64,000 nucleotides of DNA from Glossina fuscipes (taxonomy: Eukaryota; Arthropoda; Insecta; Diptera; Glossinidae): the NCBI RefSeq assembly GCF_014805625.2, contig NW_023998414.1:42377555-42441554 (forward strand), given 5' to 3'. The notes below the pieces were generated by a model. It saw only the letters and a program-made list of their open reading frames with translations. It searched no databases and was not told the DNA's origin. This document shows positions 1 to 13,148 of this stretch, piece after piece; position 1 is the first letter of the stretch, and every line of letters starts with the position of its first letter. The position numbers were made by a program, and so were the translations under genes.

Positions 1-899
1 TGGCCGACACTGTGTATTCATTTTATTTTATATAAATTCTACCAATTAATTTTTTTTATTCAAAAAGAGGTGCCTTTACGTGATAGAATGCAGGGGGCGA
101 CGAAAGGACGACCCGGTAAAAAGCATGGAAAATGTGAAACCATTAAATGTTCTGAACAAAAAATAACAACCTGCACTTGAGCTTTATTACGATTAAAAAA
201 TTATTTCATCCGTTAACAAAAATAAATTCTCTGTGTAATAAAAACCGCACAGAGACGAGAAACAGAAACGAAAAATGAGGGAAAAAATGTTTTTGCAATT
301 TATACAATACTTGAAAAATGGAATGTGAAAAAATGAGGATGTGAATGAAAAAAAGAATCCCGTTATTGCATTTTATTAAAAAAGTTTTCTCTTTTCATAA
401 ATGTACGCTTCGTGCAAAGCGAGACAGGCGCCGCAACGGAGGGGAATATGAGTTGTTGGCGTTGGTTAGACAAGAAGTGAAGAAGATGAAATATATATGA
501 GAGATAACAATATGGTTGACTGCAGTGGGTTAGCCAACCGGAAAACAAGCAACACAATCTCTTTTTACTTGATTTTTCAATAGGTACATAATAGGTTATG
601 ATGACGACGGCGAGGGTAGGTGGCTGAAAAAGCACAGGTAGAGTGAGTGAATTGTAAGTTCCTAGCATATTGACAACGCGCCAGGGAAGGGAGTGCTCAT
701 AGAATAGAGATACCATAGTACGATATCAGGAAATTTTTCACTTTTCAAAAATTAATCGTCCGATTCGAGATCACTGCTAATTAATTTTAATCTTAAATCC
801 CATCTCCTACAAAACCATACTCGTATGCGTATCGGATATGACAACGCATAGACAACCCGACAAACTAGTATTGGATCGAAAGTAATCGCGTTTTGAAAA

Positions 900-1460
900 T
901 GATCTCAAATTCTAAAGAAAGATTTACTGAAAAAGTTCATAACATTTATCGTAGTAATGTTCTAGTCGAACCAGCAGCACGTAAATGGTTTGCTCGTTTT
1001 CGTTCTGCAAGTGGGAAAGTGCGATTTACGATTGATCTTCAGGATGGATAAGAGTGCAGAAATGATGACAAAGCCCGAATTGTTTTGCTTTGCAGTATAG
1101 TGATATCGAAGGAGAATCGGACGCTTTGAGTATCAAGGTCAAACGACCGAATCTACTCTACACTGTCAACAAGTAATGCGGTTAAAGCGTGCAATTGCGG
1201 TCAAGCTATGGGAATTAATTGCCCGAGAAAAGTCGCAATTATCGCCTCGATCTTGGTACTGTCCGGCCAGCATTGGTTTCGGTCCCTCTAGAACCCTATT
1301 TTACATAAATGTTACGAAGCCGATTTTTCAGAATGTGGCTGCGCAAATCACTTGATTCACTTTCTCGTTGAGACTGCCGTCGTACAGTGTAGACATAATG
1401 GAAAAAATGTAAAACGGTTATCTACCGATCAAAACGGGACCTACGCGTATGCTTTAAGCA
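900..1460 (+). mobile_element. Degenerate mariner-like transposase relic
   Basis: Fragments of a mariner transposase can be read on the plus strand in several frames. At about 985-1020 the translation gives ARKWFARFRSA, matching the N-terminal DNA-binding part of mariner transposases. At about 1160-1230 it gives CQQVMRLKRAIAVK, the segment between the first and second catalytic aspartates. At about 1270-1310 it gives HWFRSL-stop-NPILHK, the region of the YHLFRSLQN motif that carries the third aspartate. Frameshifts and stops interrupt every part, and the DNA between them is shortened, so the copy is dead. No terminal inverted repeats could be defined. Confidence 0.55.
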
Positions 1461-2592
1461 AATTGATATCAAATGTAGGAAAAATGTGCTTGATTCCTGG
1501 TTCAATATTATCATAATACAATTTCAGCTGATAAACGCTTGCACGTAACTACAGCACAGGTCAATTGTATATACATTCTTCACTTCAAAATTCCAGAATA
1601 TGGTAAAATTCTTATAATGCGAAGGTTTTGAATAAAAATTCGAAATTTTTTTTATACCGAAAGTTTTTGAGTTATTCACGAGATATACAATGTAACTCGC
1701 AATCTATAATAAACATATATAAACGAGATGATCCGGCGATTCTCGGTAAAAATTTCGAAAAAATCTACTTCAATGCCTCCAATTGGGCAATGAAAGGGCT
1801 TTAAAAGTGTTATTAGCTTTGACATAAGCTTTCCCGTAAGGCGCTTCGTCCGAACCATTAGTTTTGTGTACACGCCATCATACATTTTCATTCCCAGATT
1901 CGAGTACTGGCGGTGCACAACAGCATATTCGCATCGTATCCCATCGTATATATCCCGTTTAATTTTCCCTCCTGTTTTGCTTTTCGCGGAAACGTGAAAA
2001 ACTTTTTGATTTGAAATTTCGAAATTTACTCGTTTTCCAGTCATCGAAGATACGGCCATCAATTGGTGTTGTTTAACAGTTAAATTGCTAAACTGCGTAT
2101 TCGAGTCAATATTCTGGATGGAATCTCTCTTCGGAACACTAAAATGAAGCGAAGAAAAGTATCTGAAATTTGAAATTTCAAAAAAAATAAACAAGCTTTG
2201 GCAATCCTGTCCACACTTTATAACCGTTTTCAGCGAGCTTTTCATGCATATTTAAACCCCGTTACAGCAAATAAATATACAAAACTACAACCAACCCACT
2301 CATCGTGAAAAACTCCATATAATGCGAATTTAATACTGAATGCGGCTGTAGTTTGTTGCTGAGGAAAAAAATGGCAGCAGTATTGTTGATGCCAAAGATA
2401 AAAGAGTAAAGAAATTATTCCCCATTTAAACGTTAAATATACGAGATGCAATGAATAGCGAAAATATGGTGGACGAAGGGTGGAGTGGAGTGGAGCGAAA
2501 GAGATGTAAATATGAGAATATAAATAACAAGTTTTTGCACAACGCTAATTAAAAGATGCTTCAAATCATGAATAATATATGTATGTACATGA

Positions 2593-2606
2593 ATGATGAT
2601 GACGAC

Positions 2607-2658
<52 letters not shown>

Positions 2659-2742
2659 GTAACAACAATAATAATAATAATAATAATAATGATAATAATA
2701 ATGAAGAAGATGGGGAGGAGGATGACGATAATAATAATAATG
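2593..2742. repeat. (AAT/GAT)n microsatellite
   Basis: A roughly 150-base trinucleotide tract built of GAT, AAT and a few AAC units. It produces Asn/Asp-rich frames on one strand and Ile-rich frames on the other, which are artefacts of the repeat and not genes. Confidence 0.9.
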
Positions 2743-3201
2743 ATAAAGATGAATGCAGAATGCAGAGAAACGAATAAAAAAGTAAAATTTATAACGATTT
2801 GATTCAATGGTTATAGAAAAAGGAAATCTGTGAATAGAAAATATTTAAAATGTATATAAAAATTAATAAGCATAAAATTGTATGAAAAAAAAAAGAAAAG
2901 AGGGACAAAAAAAGGGAAAAAGAGATATGCAGGTTTTTTTTTTTTGCTTTTCTTAATGGCACAAAATAGCAGAAAGCAAAACGAAAAAAAACAAAAAAAG
3001 AATTCAAATATTAAATAGAAATGAAACTGAAAAGAAGTCATGTTCCAGATTTCTGCTTCAAAGGTTAAAAACAATTTACAACATTTTTCCAAACGGAATC
3101 ATAACAAAGATTTTTAACTTTTTATATAATAAACGCCCTCTCTTATGTGACTGCTTCTCTTTACATAAATTTATATACAGATAGAGTGTATGTATATATG
3201 G

Positions 3202-3229
3202 GTATGCGTATGCGTATGCGTATGCGTAT
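3202..3229. repeat. (TGCGTA)n hexamer microsatellite
   Basis: Four to five tandem copies of the hexamer TGCGTA (GTATGC in another phase), followed by TA-rich sequence. Confidence 0.85.
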
Positions 3230-4188
3230 AAAAATGTATATATGCGAGTCTGCTCTGCCTACTCATGCCAATCGTTAACAAGCCATGAGGAAAAAATCAA
3301 CGATGCCTAACATCAAGTGGGCATACCACCACAAATGTACGGCAGTAGTAACAACTAAAGATATATGAAAAGTTCTTACATTATACGTTCGCTCTCCGTC
3401 CCCACTTCGGTTCACTCTTCACCAGCTCGGAGTGTTTTAACAATTATAACTTTATGCACAACGACACGAAATCCTTTTAGTTTTCACCACCGTTATAAAC
3501 TTTATTACCAGTATCTTCAGTGTACAAGTGTTAAACCCAAGCATAAATGCACACCCACATGTATACGCACACTGAAGCTTACACATTAATAGTCCTATAT
3601 TTAAATGAAATTTGTAAACAATATCAGTTATAAGAACAAATAAGAGAGTGGAAAAGGGAAAGAGAGATAGAAAGATGGATAGTTGACGGTTGATAAGCTG
3701 AAGAATCCTTGCATAGCAAAAGTCAAATGCGATGAGCATGGCATTGTTGAGTGCATAATGAAACTCATTATTTGTTGCGAAAAAAAAAAAACAACAACAA
3801 CAACAAAACGAAATTACTTCCGATATTGTAACCTGCGATCTCTTTGAGTCGGCACTCCTTCTTTGGGAAATTTTCATGCCTATTACGCAAGAGCTATTGC
3901 CGGACATGTATAATATTTTTTTCGCAATGAATCGAAATTTATGCCATTTTTTTTTCCACGACGGGACTATGTATGTGAGTTGCCAAAAGTTCTAAGGAAC
4001 TCACAAAGAAACAACCGGTAAATGTGTGTTCTACGTATTTGCTCGACGAACTATGTGGCATTTACATAAGAAATCAAATGAATTGAAAAACTGTCTAGGA
4101 AGCAAAACACCTGTGCTGCCATATCGATCCAATTTACAGTCTAATAATTTGTCCAGCTGAAGCTGGTTTATCCACAAGGAAATGACTC

Positions 4189-4190
<2 letters not shown>

Positions 4191-4237
<47 letters not shown>
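4191..4237. repeat. (CT)n microsatellite
   Basis: About 23 uninterrupted CT dinucleotides. Open frames across it read as Arg-Glu or Ser-Leu runs and are not coding. Confidence 0.9.
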
Positions 4238-4240
<3 letters not shown>

Positions 4241-5889
4241 CATTCATTCCTTGTGAGTTCCAGTGAGTGAAGAAGCCATTGAAACAGCTTATTCAGTGGT
4301 ACACTTATTGCCAGGAATTGAGCAGGGGTAGATTAATTGGACAAGTAAACAAGTTTTCTGCTTGTTGCGTGAAAAGATTACGTTTTAGTAGAATTTGCCA
4401 ATCGGTTTTGTAAACGGTTTCAATGTTCCGTAAATTTCGTTAAGGGACCGAATACCTCCCCAACAGTTATTCAGGATTTTAACTTATTGTAACTTTTTCG
4501 CAAAGTCTACATATTCGGCAGGACGCGTCGTGCCTTTTGACCTCCTGTATTTGAACTGTAATAAAACTATTGCCGTCACCCTACATATCTATCATATGAA
4601 TATTCATGACATCACAGGGAACGCGTCATCTTTGAAGGAAATTAATACTTCGCCTAGCTGCGATAAATACATCTAGCGTTTCATCATAAGTTTAGAATGA
4701 AGGAATAGCAAAAAATTTTGAAGAATTTGTGGAAAAATTCAAATCGGTGTGTTAAGTTCATAATCTGCCCAAGTCACTAAGGCACGTAAGGGTCGAGAGA
4801 GACGATAATACGAGATACTCAGGACTTGTGCAGGCAAAGTTAGGCAGCACCTATCTAAAAAATATATAAGAAATGATATTAAGTGAAAAACAGGAAGTAA
4901 CAAGAAGGACATCAAGCATGACGAATGCTTCAATTTTGTCATCACACAACACATTTTTAGCGATAAGATCCACCTACTGATCAGTTACGTAAATAAATTT
5001 GTTTCGCCGCTTTGCTCGAAACATTCAAAAACTGCCTGATACATAGAACTATCAATGGCGATTGCGTTCATCTCATGCTGATCGTATGGAATAATTTCGA
5101 GACGAATTACAAAAATTGAATTGAATTTTGCAACGACGACTTTAGAAGAGGAGACGAGTGCTAAGGAAAGATCTGCTGTACTGAAGGGCGTCTTTAGTGA
5201 ATAAAAGCGCGCGTAGATCGAGAAATACTTTAATAAACAGATTCAAATGTTAATTTGTTAACTATGCAATGAAGCTGATGAATGTTAAAAAAAGGCAAAT
5301 ACTATTTAAAATTTAAACCAAAAAACCCGGGCACCTCATTACTTATTAGCCCATGGTACATACATCATTCGATGCTCAAGATAGACTTTAATATAAACTT
5401 TTACAAATTGACGGAAGTATCAGCAAACATTTCCCCACAAATAGTCAAAATCGAATCAACAAATTGAACTTCTCAAAGTACACTTTTGACCCCGTATAGT
5501 ATTGGGCCTTGTTTGAGTTTGAAAGAGACCACCAGCGATAGACAAAATGAAATCTAATTTCTCTCTAAAGATTGGAAAAAATCGCACACACTCAGCTAAC
5601 ATTATATGATATCAGCATTTCATATTCCTGGAGTAGCTGTTGAGATAAGGACGGTGTGCCCACAGAGGAATACATTAGATATTTGCAAGTAATTTAATCA
5701 GCGACATCTATTGGTGAAAATGATAGAGTAATGCGAACAATCAATGTACGCGATTAAATTCGATAATTTTGCTCTTCCTCTACGTAGAGTAACAGTTTCA
5801 GTCAATCCATTTAATATTGTTAAGTTATTCGATGTATATATATATATATAGATATAGATGCGCATCACGGAATACTTCAATTCATCAGT

Positions 5890-6665
5890 TTTATTATTCA
5901 GTTTGAGGAAATCTGCTGCCGAAGTCCATCAAACACTGTTAGAAGGTTAAGGCAACGCTACTCGATCGACTGAAAACGATATTTCGAATCGTTTCAATAT
6001 CGCAGTTCTATCGCATGTCCAGCAAAAAAAGAAGAACTTTCTGTGACGTGTGTAACTGACAATGAAAAATGGATCCATTACGACAATTCTAAGTGGAAAA
6101 AGTCATGGATTAGTCCAGGAGAGACACAGAAATCGAATATTTATGACCACAAAGTTTTGCTGTGTGCATGGAGGGATAAGCAAAATGTAGTGTGTTGTAG
6201 GGTACGAGCTGCTCAAATCGAATGAAACTGTCAGTGCAGATGTCTAGCGACATTAGTTGAACAACTTGAACGATGTATTGTTGCAAAAGGACAACTAATA
6301 GCGGTTAACAGACGTCAAGTCGTCCTCTTGCATAGCAACCCTCGGTCACACGTTACAGAGAGCTGTTAAGAAAAAGCTGTTGCAGTTCAAACCGAAACTT
6401 CTGCCAAACCCAAGGTACTCCACAGATGTGGCGCCTTCTGATTACCACTTGTTCAGATCAATGCAGCATGGCTTGGCTGACACGCGGTTCCACAAATTTG
6501 ATGAAGTGCGAAAATGAATCGCTGACTGGATCGTTGCCAAACCAATATCGTGCTTTCGACACGGGATCGTCATGTTGCCAGGAAGAGAGGAAAAAGTTTC
6601 CGAAAAAGACGGACCACATTTTCATTAATACGTATTGCATCATATTGTCGCAATAAACGCGTTTT
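5890..6665 (+). mobile_element. Internally deleted mariner transposase pseudogene
   Basis: The plus strand reads as a mariner-family (D,D34D) transposase. The N-terminal piece FSLRKSAAEVHQTLLEG lies near 5900-5950. After a large deletion, VTDNEKWIHYDNSKWKKSW lies at 6046-6100, then HSNPRSHV near 6340 (the HDNARPH block of the family), and VAPSDYHLFRSMQHGL near 6428-6475. The first catalytic aspartate block, normally VTGDEKW, reads VTDNEKW. The second aspartate block is mutated, while the APSD aspartate is kept. Stops and frameshifts separate the blocks, so no transposase can be made. The family resembles irritans-type mariners. Confidence 0.8.
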
Positions 6666-6678
6666 TCAAATGAAAAAA

Positions 6679-6708
6679 TGATCAAAATGCATGCAAGCAT
6701 TTTGATCA
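6679..6708. repeat. Perfect 12-bp inverted repeat (hairpin)
   Basis: TGATCAAAATGC and its exact reverse complement GCATTTTGATCA flank a 6-base spacer. It sits just 3' of the decayed mariner copy. Confidence 0.85.
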
Positions 6709-9435
6709 AATTTTGCACAAAGTACAACGAAAGTAGAGAATTCGTTTGTCTGCAAGACTAAGTATATTCTACGGACGATCCTAGAGAACCTGCATAAAAA
6801 TAGAAAACATTGGCCGCGGTGCGGTCATTCAATGTTTCCTTTTTCCTTTTTCGTTTTTTTTTTTTTCCTTTTTTGAAGGCGTCGGTGGAGCGTATAAAAG
6901 ATTCGATGACAGTCGAATAAAATTTTCTTACTTTAGGCGGACCGGAGTATGCGTAGAGAAGAACATCAAATGCGCGAAGCAAAAATATCGATTGGATTTT
7001 CGAATCGATCCGGACTTCGACTACCAATTGCGTGAAAGAAATGTAAAAAACTCGGAAAGCTTTCCCCGATTTTGGACAGGTTAGTTTAGTTTTAATTTAT
7101 TTAGAATTAAACATTTATGATCATTCTGATTATTAAAAGTAGGATGGGCGCAAGCAACTAAGACTATCGGCTCATCATATTTTTCTTGTTGATATTAGGT
7201 TCTCCCGGTATTTTCAATATGGCCAGAGGGTTAGACGTTCCAAAAACTAATCTTCGAATATTAGAAAGATTTTCGCATTTAAAAAGTGTATGTTTAACCG
7301 TAAGATTTTGCCAATAATCGCTGATCGGGGAAGTGATTTTTCCAATGTTGACTGGATATAGAGGTGGAACGAAGGGTTAGAATTAATATGCGAGTAATGC
7401 CGATTCATTTCGCCGATTTTCTCCTTAATTTTTTGCTTAATGCATTAAACGTGCGGAAGCTGGGGATTTGGCCACTGAGTCTGCTCGCTCATTTCCCAAG
7501 AGACCAGTTGGTGGCCAAGAAATTTTAATTTAATCTCCATATGTGGCAATAGTATTCCTCACTTAGTTAATAGTGTTCCAATTCGAATTTAAGGGGTTAC
7601 GAATAGATCTCATGACCGACTAATTATCTGCGATAATAACGGCTGTCAGTTCGGCTTTGCAAGCAAAGTTTTTGACGCAAAAAAAAAGCTCTAGCTTCAG
7701 TTGCAAATGTGGACGCACTCCCTCCGTCCCTGTGACCTCTGGTACTAGATTGAGATGGGATAGGTGATCACTCTTAGGACCCTATATAATTAAACATTTA
7801 GCGAATGAATTAAGAATTAAAAAAAGAAAAACAAATAATACAATGCAGCAGTTAGATTCCAAGCGAATTAACATATATATACACTTGTTTAACATTTAAT
7901 TTCAGGAATTATGTATGCATTAAGAGTATGAGTAATGCGGAGTCTCTTCAGCCGTGTCACGTCGAAGCTAAGACCATATTATGCATGCTAAAGTGTCTTA
8001 CTTCAGCTTTGTCTTTCAAGGAATCGAAAATGTGTAAATGCGTAAAATGTGTTTGCTCACAAACCAAGGAGCGTTTGTGATTAGTTGTGCAGTCAACACC
8101 ATCTGTGATGCAGTTCCTTTACTCTTAGATTATAAGCTATTGAAAGCATTGTCCATAGGATCCTTCAACAAAGCGTGTCATTTTGGAACAAGCGGAAATC
8201 AGAATAAAGGCGTTAGCTTCGCGGTGACATTTTTATTTTTATCCAACGTGCGCACTCTAATGGAATCAAATATTGGCCAAATAGCAATAATGCATTGCTG
8301 AACGGAAAAACTTTAGAAAAAACAAATGAACTCATAATAGTCGGGCTGGGCCACAATCCACTACATTGTCCAAGACAATTCTTATGCCTGCCAGAGACGA
8401 CAAAAATTATATCCAGTTTATATATGAACTTACTATTATGCAATTTGTATATAAAAATTGGACCTCTTTGTTGACCTTTTTTAAGATATTCAAAAATTAA
8501 GATACATATAAAAGCTCAGCAGAGTTTTTTTTTTTTTATCAGATTACTATCATGGATCAATTTTTATCGTAGAATATTAAAACATAGGCATTTCTGTCTT
8601 TAGAAACAGTATCCAAAAATAGGCGTACTCGGTCAAATTAAATGGGTCAGTTTTCATCATAACATATTAAAACTCGAACTTTTCTGCCTTATAAAGAATC
8701 AATTTTCATGCAAATCCTTATAGAGCGTAGGATCCAAAAAATAGGCCGGGATGGTCCAAATTTGGTGCAGTTAATTTTTTTTATCTTAAATTACTACTGC
8801 GTTCTGCGTGTTACGTGCCTTACGTGCCACGTTACCTTAATATATTTTGTACCACAAACGAGGTACACTATAAAAAACACACACAACAACAATTACCTTT
8901 TTGGACAGGAGCTGGACAAATACATGTTCAAGTATCATTCATAGTATTCCATGCGAAAGTAAGCCAATTTGCTGCTTGACGACCAAAAGCAGAAAGAAGT
9001 TGGTAATGCTTTATCAATGTTTTATGAGTAATGCCACGAAGCTAATGATTTTATGGGACATTCTGTTAACTGACTTTGAGAATCAATCAGAGTCACCTGC
9101 AAGCGACCATAACTCCGGAATGCAATTTCATCTTGTGCTAGTCTCTTGATGTTGTGATAGTCAAGAAGACTATGCCTACCGTATTCTGGAGTAAAGACGC
9201 AACTATGCACATTCGGTATTCTTGAAGATACAGATGATCAATCTAATTTGTATTTAATTTTTAAGGTTCTGTCACGCAACGAAAAACACACATATTTGCG
9301 TAATGATTACAATGAATGGAGGAACTACTGTGCGGTGTGCTGACTTATTCATAAGGTTTGCAAGCATAAGGAAAGCTAAGTGAAGTTTCTCAATACAAAA
9401 CTAATTACGGTAGACGTCCTGAGGTGGTAGATTCA

Positions 9436-9598
9436 TTTCTCCTAACAATGCCTTTTTGGGGAGGTAAAAGATGACAGATAAACCTTATCTCATTCGCTTT
9501 TTCATGACAAGAAGTAAAAGCACAGGGCACCAAAGATTTTAATGGTAGCGCATACGCGAGATTTGGCCCCAGCCGAACAAAACTTTCTTTCTCTTGAT
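9436..9598 (-). repeat. Dispersed repeat, copy A
   Basis: About 160 bases aligning by eye with 24160-24331: both begin with a ccctaacaa/tcctaacaa motif, pass through caaagattttaatg, and end in a terminal motif. Read on the minus strand, that motif starts with caagagaaagaaagttttgt and continues into a ggctggggcc core. The same terminal motif recurs near 24.3, 25.0, 41.6, 53.1 and 53.6 kb. Confidence 0.7.
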
Positions 9599-11316
9599 AT
9601 TCTTCTTTCTTTGTACTATGGACCAATCACTCAGAACATGTGACGGTCAGAAAGAAGCGAGAAAAAAGAAAGAGATAGGCAATTGCTGGCCGCAGCCTAA
9701 TGGGTGTATACCGAATCGGTGAATATTATACCTATTATACCGATTAAGCACTTAACTAAAGCAAAGACCAAAATAAACTCTAGCGCCCCTGACATTCGAA
9801 CCCGCGAACATTGACTTGTTAGCCACAAATATTATTTCATTATATTATTTTATTTTACTTTTAAGCTATCAATTTATTCATTCATATGATGCAATCGCTA
9901 TAGCCATATTTTAAATAAAAATAATTCGCCACCTGTTCACTTAGGTAGAATAATTGATCAGTTTTGTCGTGTTTTTCATACCTTTGCCCGATAATAAGCA
10001 GAAGGACTTGACGCTAGATATAATTATTGTAATTAAATATATTCAATATATTGCATGCGAGCGCAAAGTTTTTCTCCCTGCTACTTTTTAAACGATTTAT
10101 TTTCTAAACCTTAAAAAACCTTTTCAATCCACAGATCGAAGTACTTTGCCGTTCATAAGAAATAACCAAAGACAAAACAAAACGATTAAAGTGAGGTCAA
10201 TCGTACAGGAGAGCAAATGTAAAAAAAATCACTTTAAACTTTGCGTCAACTTTTATTTGCTGTCTACTTTAAACAACAAAGACCATTGAAATATTTAAAG
10301 TAAGTTGACGAGATCGATCTAATCGATCGTAGATGTTAGTAAAAAAGCGAGCATACAAACTGCTCAGGAGACTAAAGCTAAAAGCACAAGACTCAGAAAT
10401 TAAAACAAATTTATAGGAAGGAAACGTCCTACAGCGTCCTAAGGAAAACCATGCAAGTAAAAACCATGCAAGTAATTAAATTAGTTCTTATATTCGGGCA
10501 TAGTGAACAGGAACTTGCAGTAAGGCGTTGTTAAGTAACACATCTGAAACAGCTAAGAACTGCTTAACATAGCCTTGCAACTCTTCACCCCTGACGTCGT
10601 GTACATTTTTAGAAAAGAAAAGACCAACTTTTCGAAATTTGGAAAACATTGCATCCGTTAGTTGTGTATTCACGGTATATAAAAACTAATTTTCCCCACT
10701 CTTAACGCCCGTAAGCAAGACATTGTCTCTAACGATTAAAGAAAACCTAACAAGCTCTGCGAAATTTTAAGTCTTATAATGAATTCATTTGAAATCTCTT
10801 CTTTCCATAGGACATGTCCTTCACGTAATCAATCTAACGTACGTAAGAAATGTTGAAATATAACAAAATAAAGAAAAGGGAATTATTGAAAAATGTTTTT
10901 TCAAATTTTTTTTTTTGTAAACGACTCGTTTTGGTTGAATTTTTCGAAAACCAATTATGTTCTGTTATATTCAAATGAAGAAATAATTGATATCCTTTTC
11001 GATTATATGCATTTCGGCGCGTAATTTAAAAAAAAAAATTCTTCACAAAATGCACAACTTGTGATGGTTGATATACGTATACTCTCTTCATAGCTCAAAA
11101 GAATAAAAAAAAAATTTTTTAAAATGGTATGCTGAGGGTGGGAGTAAAAGCCAACGACTCAAGTAGAGACAACAGAACATCAAGTTGTTAATCTTTTCAT
11201 GTTTATGAATAATTAAAAAAAATTTACTTTAGTCGTAAGTCTAAGAGAGAAAAGTGCAACAACACAAGACAAACATCTCGTCAGAAAATAAGTTTTCACA
11301 AATGGGGAGACAAAGC

Positions 11317-11362
11317 TGACTGACTGACTGACTGACTGACTGACTAACTGGCTGACTGACTC
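11317..11362. repeat. (GACT)n microsatellite
   Basis: Around ten tetranucleotide GACT units, with two diverged copies (gactaact, ggctgact) near the 3' end. Confidence 0.9.
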
Positions 11363-11490
11363 TCCATTCACCACAACATTCATACATAAATTTAGAGCTC
11401 GTTAGCATAAAACAGATTCTTTGCTCACTTTTTTTTTTTAATACAACGTGCAACTCAGCATACAATATTATACTTATTTAAATAAGAACG

Positions 11491-11620
11491 AAAAAAAAAA
11501 AAAAAAAAAAAAAAAAANNNNNNNNNNNNNNNNNNNNNNNNNNNNNNNNNNNNNNNNNNNNNNNNNNNNNNNNNNNNNNNNNNNNNNNNNNNNNNNNNNN
11601 NNNNNNNNNNNNNNNNNTAA

Positions 11621-11651
<31 letters not shown>
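11491..11651. other. Assembly gap (100 N) inside a poly-A tract
   Basis: Twenty-seven A residues lead into exactly 100 N at 11518-11617, followed by taact and a further A run. The fixed length suggests a placeholder gap of unknown size at a homopolymer that could not be assembled. Confidence 0.95.
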
Positions 11652-11659
<8 letters not shown>

Positions 11660-13100
11660 GACAAATTAAACCTTTAGTTTTTTGTTCGAAAAGGTAGAGA
11701 GAAAATAAATAAATAAACAAAAAAGGTTGGGGGGTTGGTGGAAGGAAATAATTGCAAAATATGAATAAATAATGAGATCATATTATACTTGTAAAGACCG
11801 TAGAAAGAAAAGAAGAAGAAATGACGAGAAGCGGGAGACCTGAGAGACGCGGTAGACGCCCATGTACATATTAAGAGAGCAACTATTGCTTTACTTACAA
11901 CTCTTGTCACTTGACAAGTTAAACAAGGACACATGCGTACATATCTATACACACTTATACATATACATATATGTATATATGTAGGATATGCTTACAATAT
12001 GTTATTCTGGAGGTTTATTTTTCGGGTTAAGTTTTGTGCCTTTCTAAGAGTTTTAGAAACTCAAGGAAGGCAGGGGCAGACAAAAGACACTGTACTGAAT
12101 AGAGTTTTAGTTTTAAAACATAAGAAAAAATAAATATTATCAAATAAATAAGCACAAAAAAAAAAAATACAAATACGAGGATAAAATATTCAGTTAAGGT
12201 AACACTGAGAGAGCGTTTACTATTCACTTTGATGAGCGAACTCTAAAATATCCCATTATTGATCGTTATTGAAGAAGAATTAATCAATGCTTAATGCTAA
12301 ATGGATGTTCGCGCACATTGACAAGTGTCTACGCATTCAGCTGCTAATCCCAATATCTAATAAAGGAATTTAACAGAGTTTGATCATATATTTTCGTCCT
12401 TGCAGGCAATCTCCTTTTGTCCACTCTTAATAAATGGAGACTTATTGAACATGCTCCCGTGCTTGTAAAACATAGAAATATATTACAAGCCTATTATTAT
12501 AATTTATTTATCCGAAAAAAATAAATTCATGGATTAAGGTAAGATGAACAATATCGGCTTGATCTTATATTTCAGAGATACCTTCCAGATTTCTATAGGA
12601 GTAGTCGTGCCGAATCGACTTTTTAATCATTTGAGACGATTCGATCAACCTAAGAGCTTCTTTATCTGCGCTCTCTCTCTCTCTCTCTCTTCGTGACTTC
12701 GTGAATGCGTCGCGTTTAAAGGCTTCATCAATATGAAATTTATGATTATAGTTCAAGGTAACTGAAGCGGGAATATTCTGAAAATGTAAAAAATGTAAAA
12801 TCTGTAAAAATCTATCATAGAATTGAAAGTTCGTTGTAGAAAATTGCTTAACAAAGTTTCGAACTTTTTGTTTTAAAAAAAAAGGTATAAAAATAATTAT
12901 TTTAAATAATGAAATGATTTGAAATATTCTGATCTTTTGATTGAACGCTCCATTACCCTTAACCGAGAGGCTCCGTACAAAACTTTGGAGTGGAAGACTT
13001 TTCCAAGCGGCCCTCATGCCTTGCGCGTGGTTTGCCCACTTAAGTAAAATCTTTTAATAAGAACTCCCGGATTTCTATATTTCTTTCGTTTTTTTTTTTG

Positions 13101-13103
<3 letters not shown>

Positions 13104-13141
<38 letters not shown>
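13104..13141. repeat. (CT)n microsatellite with flanking T tracts
   Basis: About 19 CT units between T-rich tracts. A shorter CT run lies at 12671-12691. Confidence 0.85.

Positions 13142-13148
<7 letters not shown>

Noticed and set aside
2433..2807. Poly-Ile and poly-Asn/Asp open frames on both strands
   Set aside because: They are translations of the GAT/AAT microsatellite at 2593-2742.
9783..9828. tRNA or tRNA-derived SINE on the minus strand (GGGTTCGAATG B-box-like motif)
   Set aside because: The flanking bases cannot form a T-stem and no A box or cloverleaf could be built.
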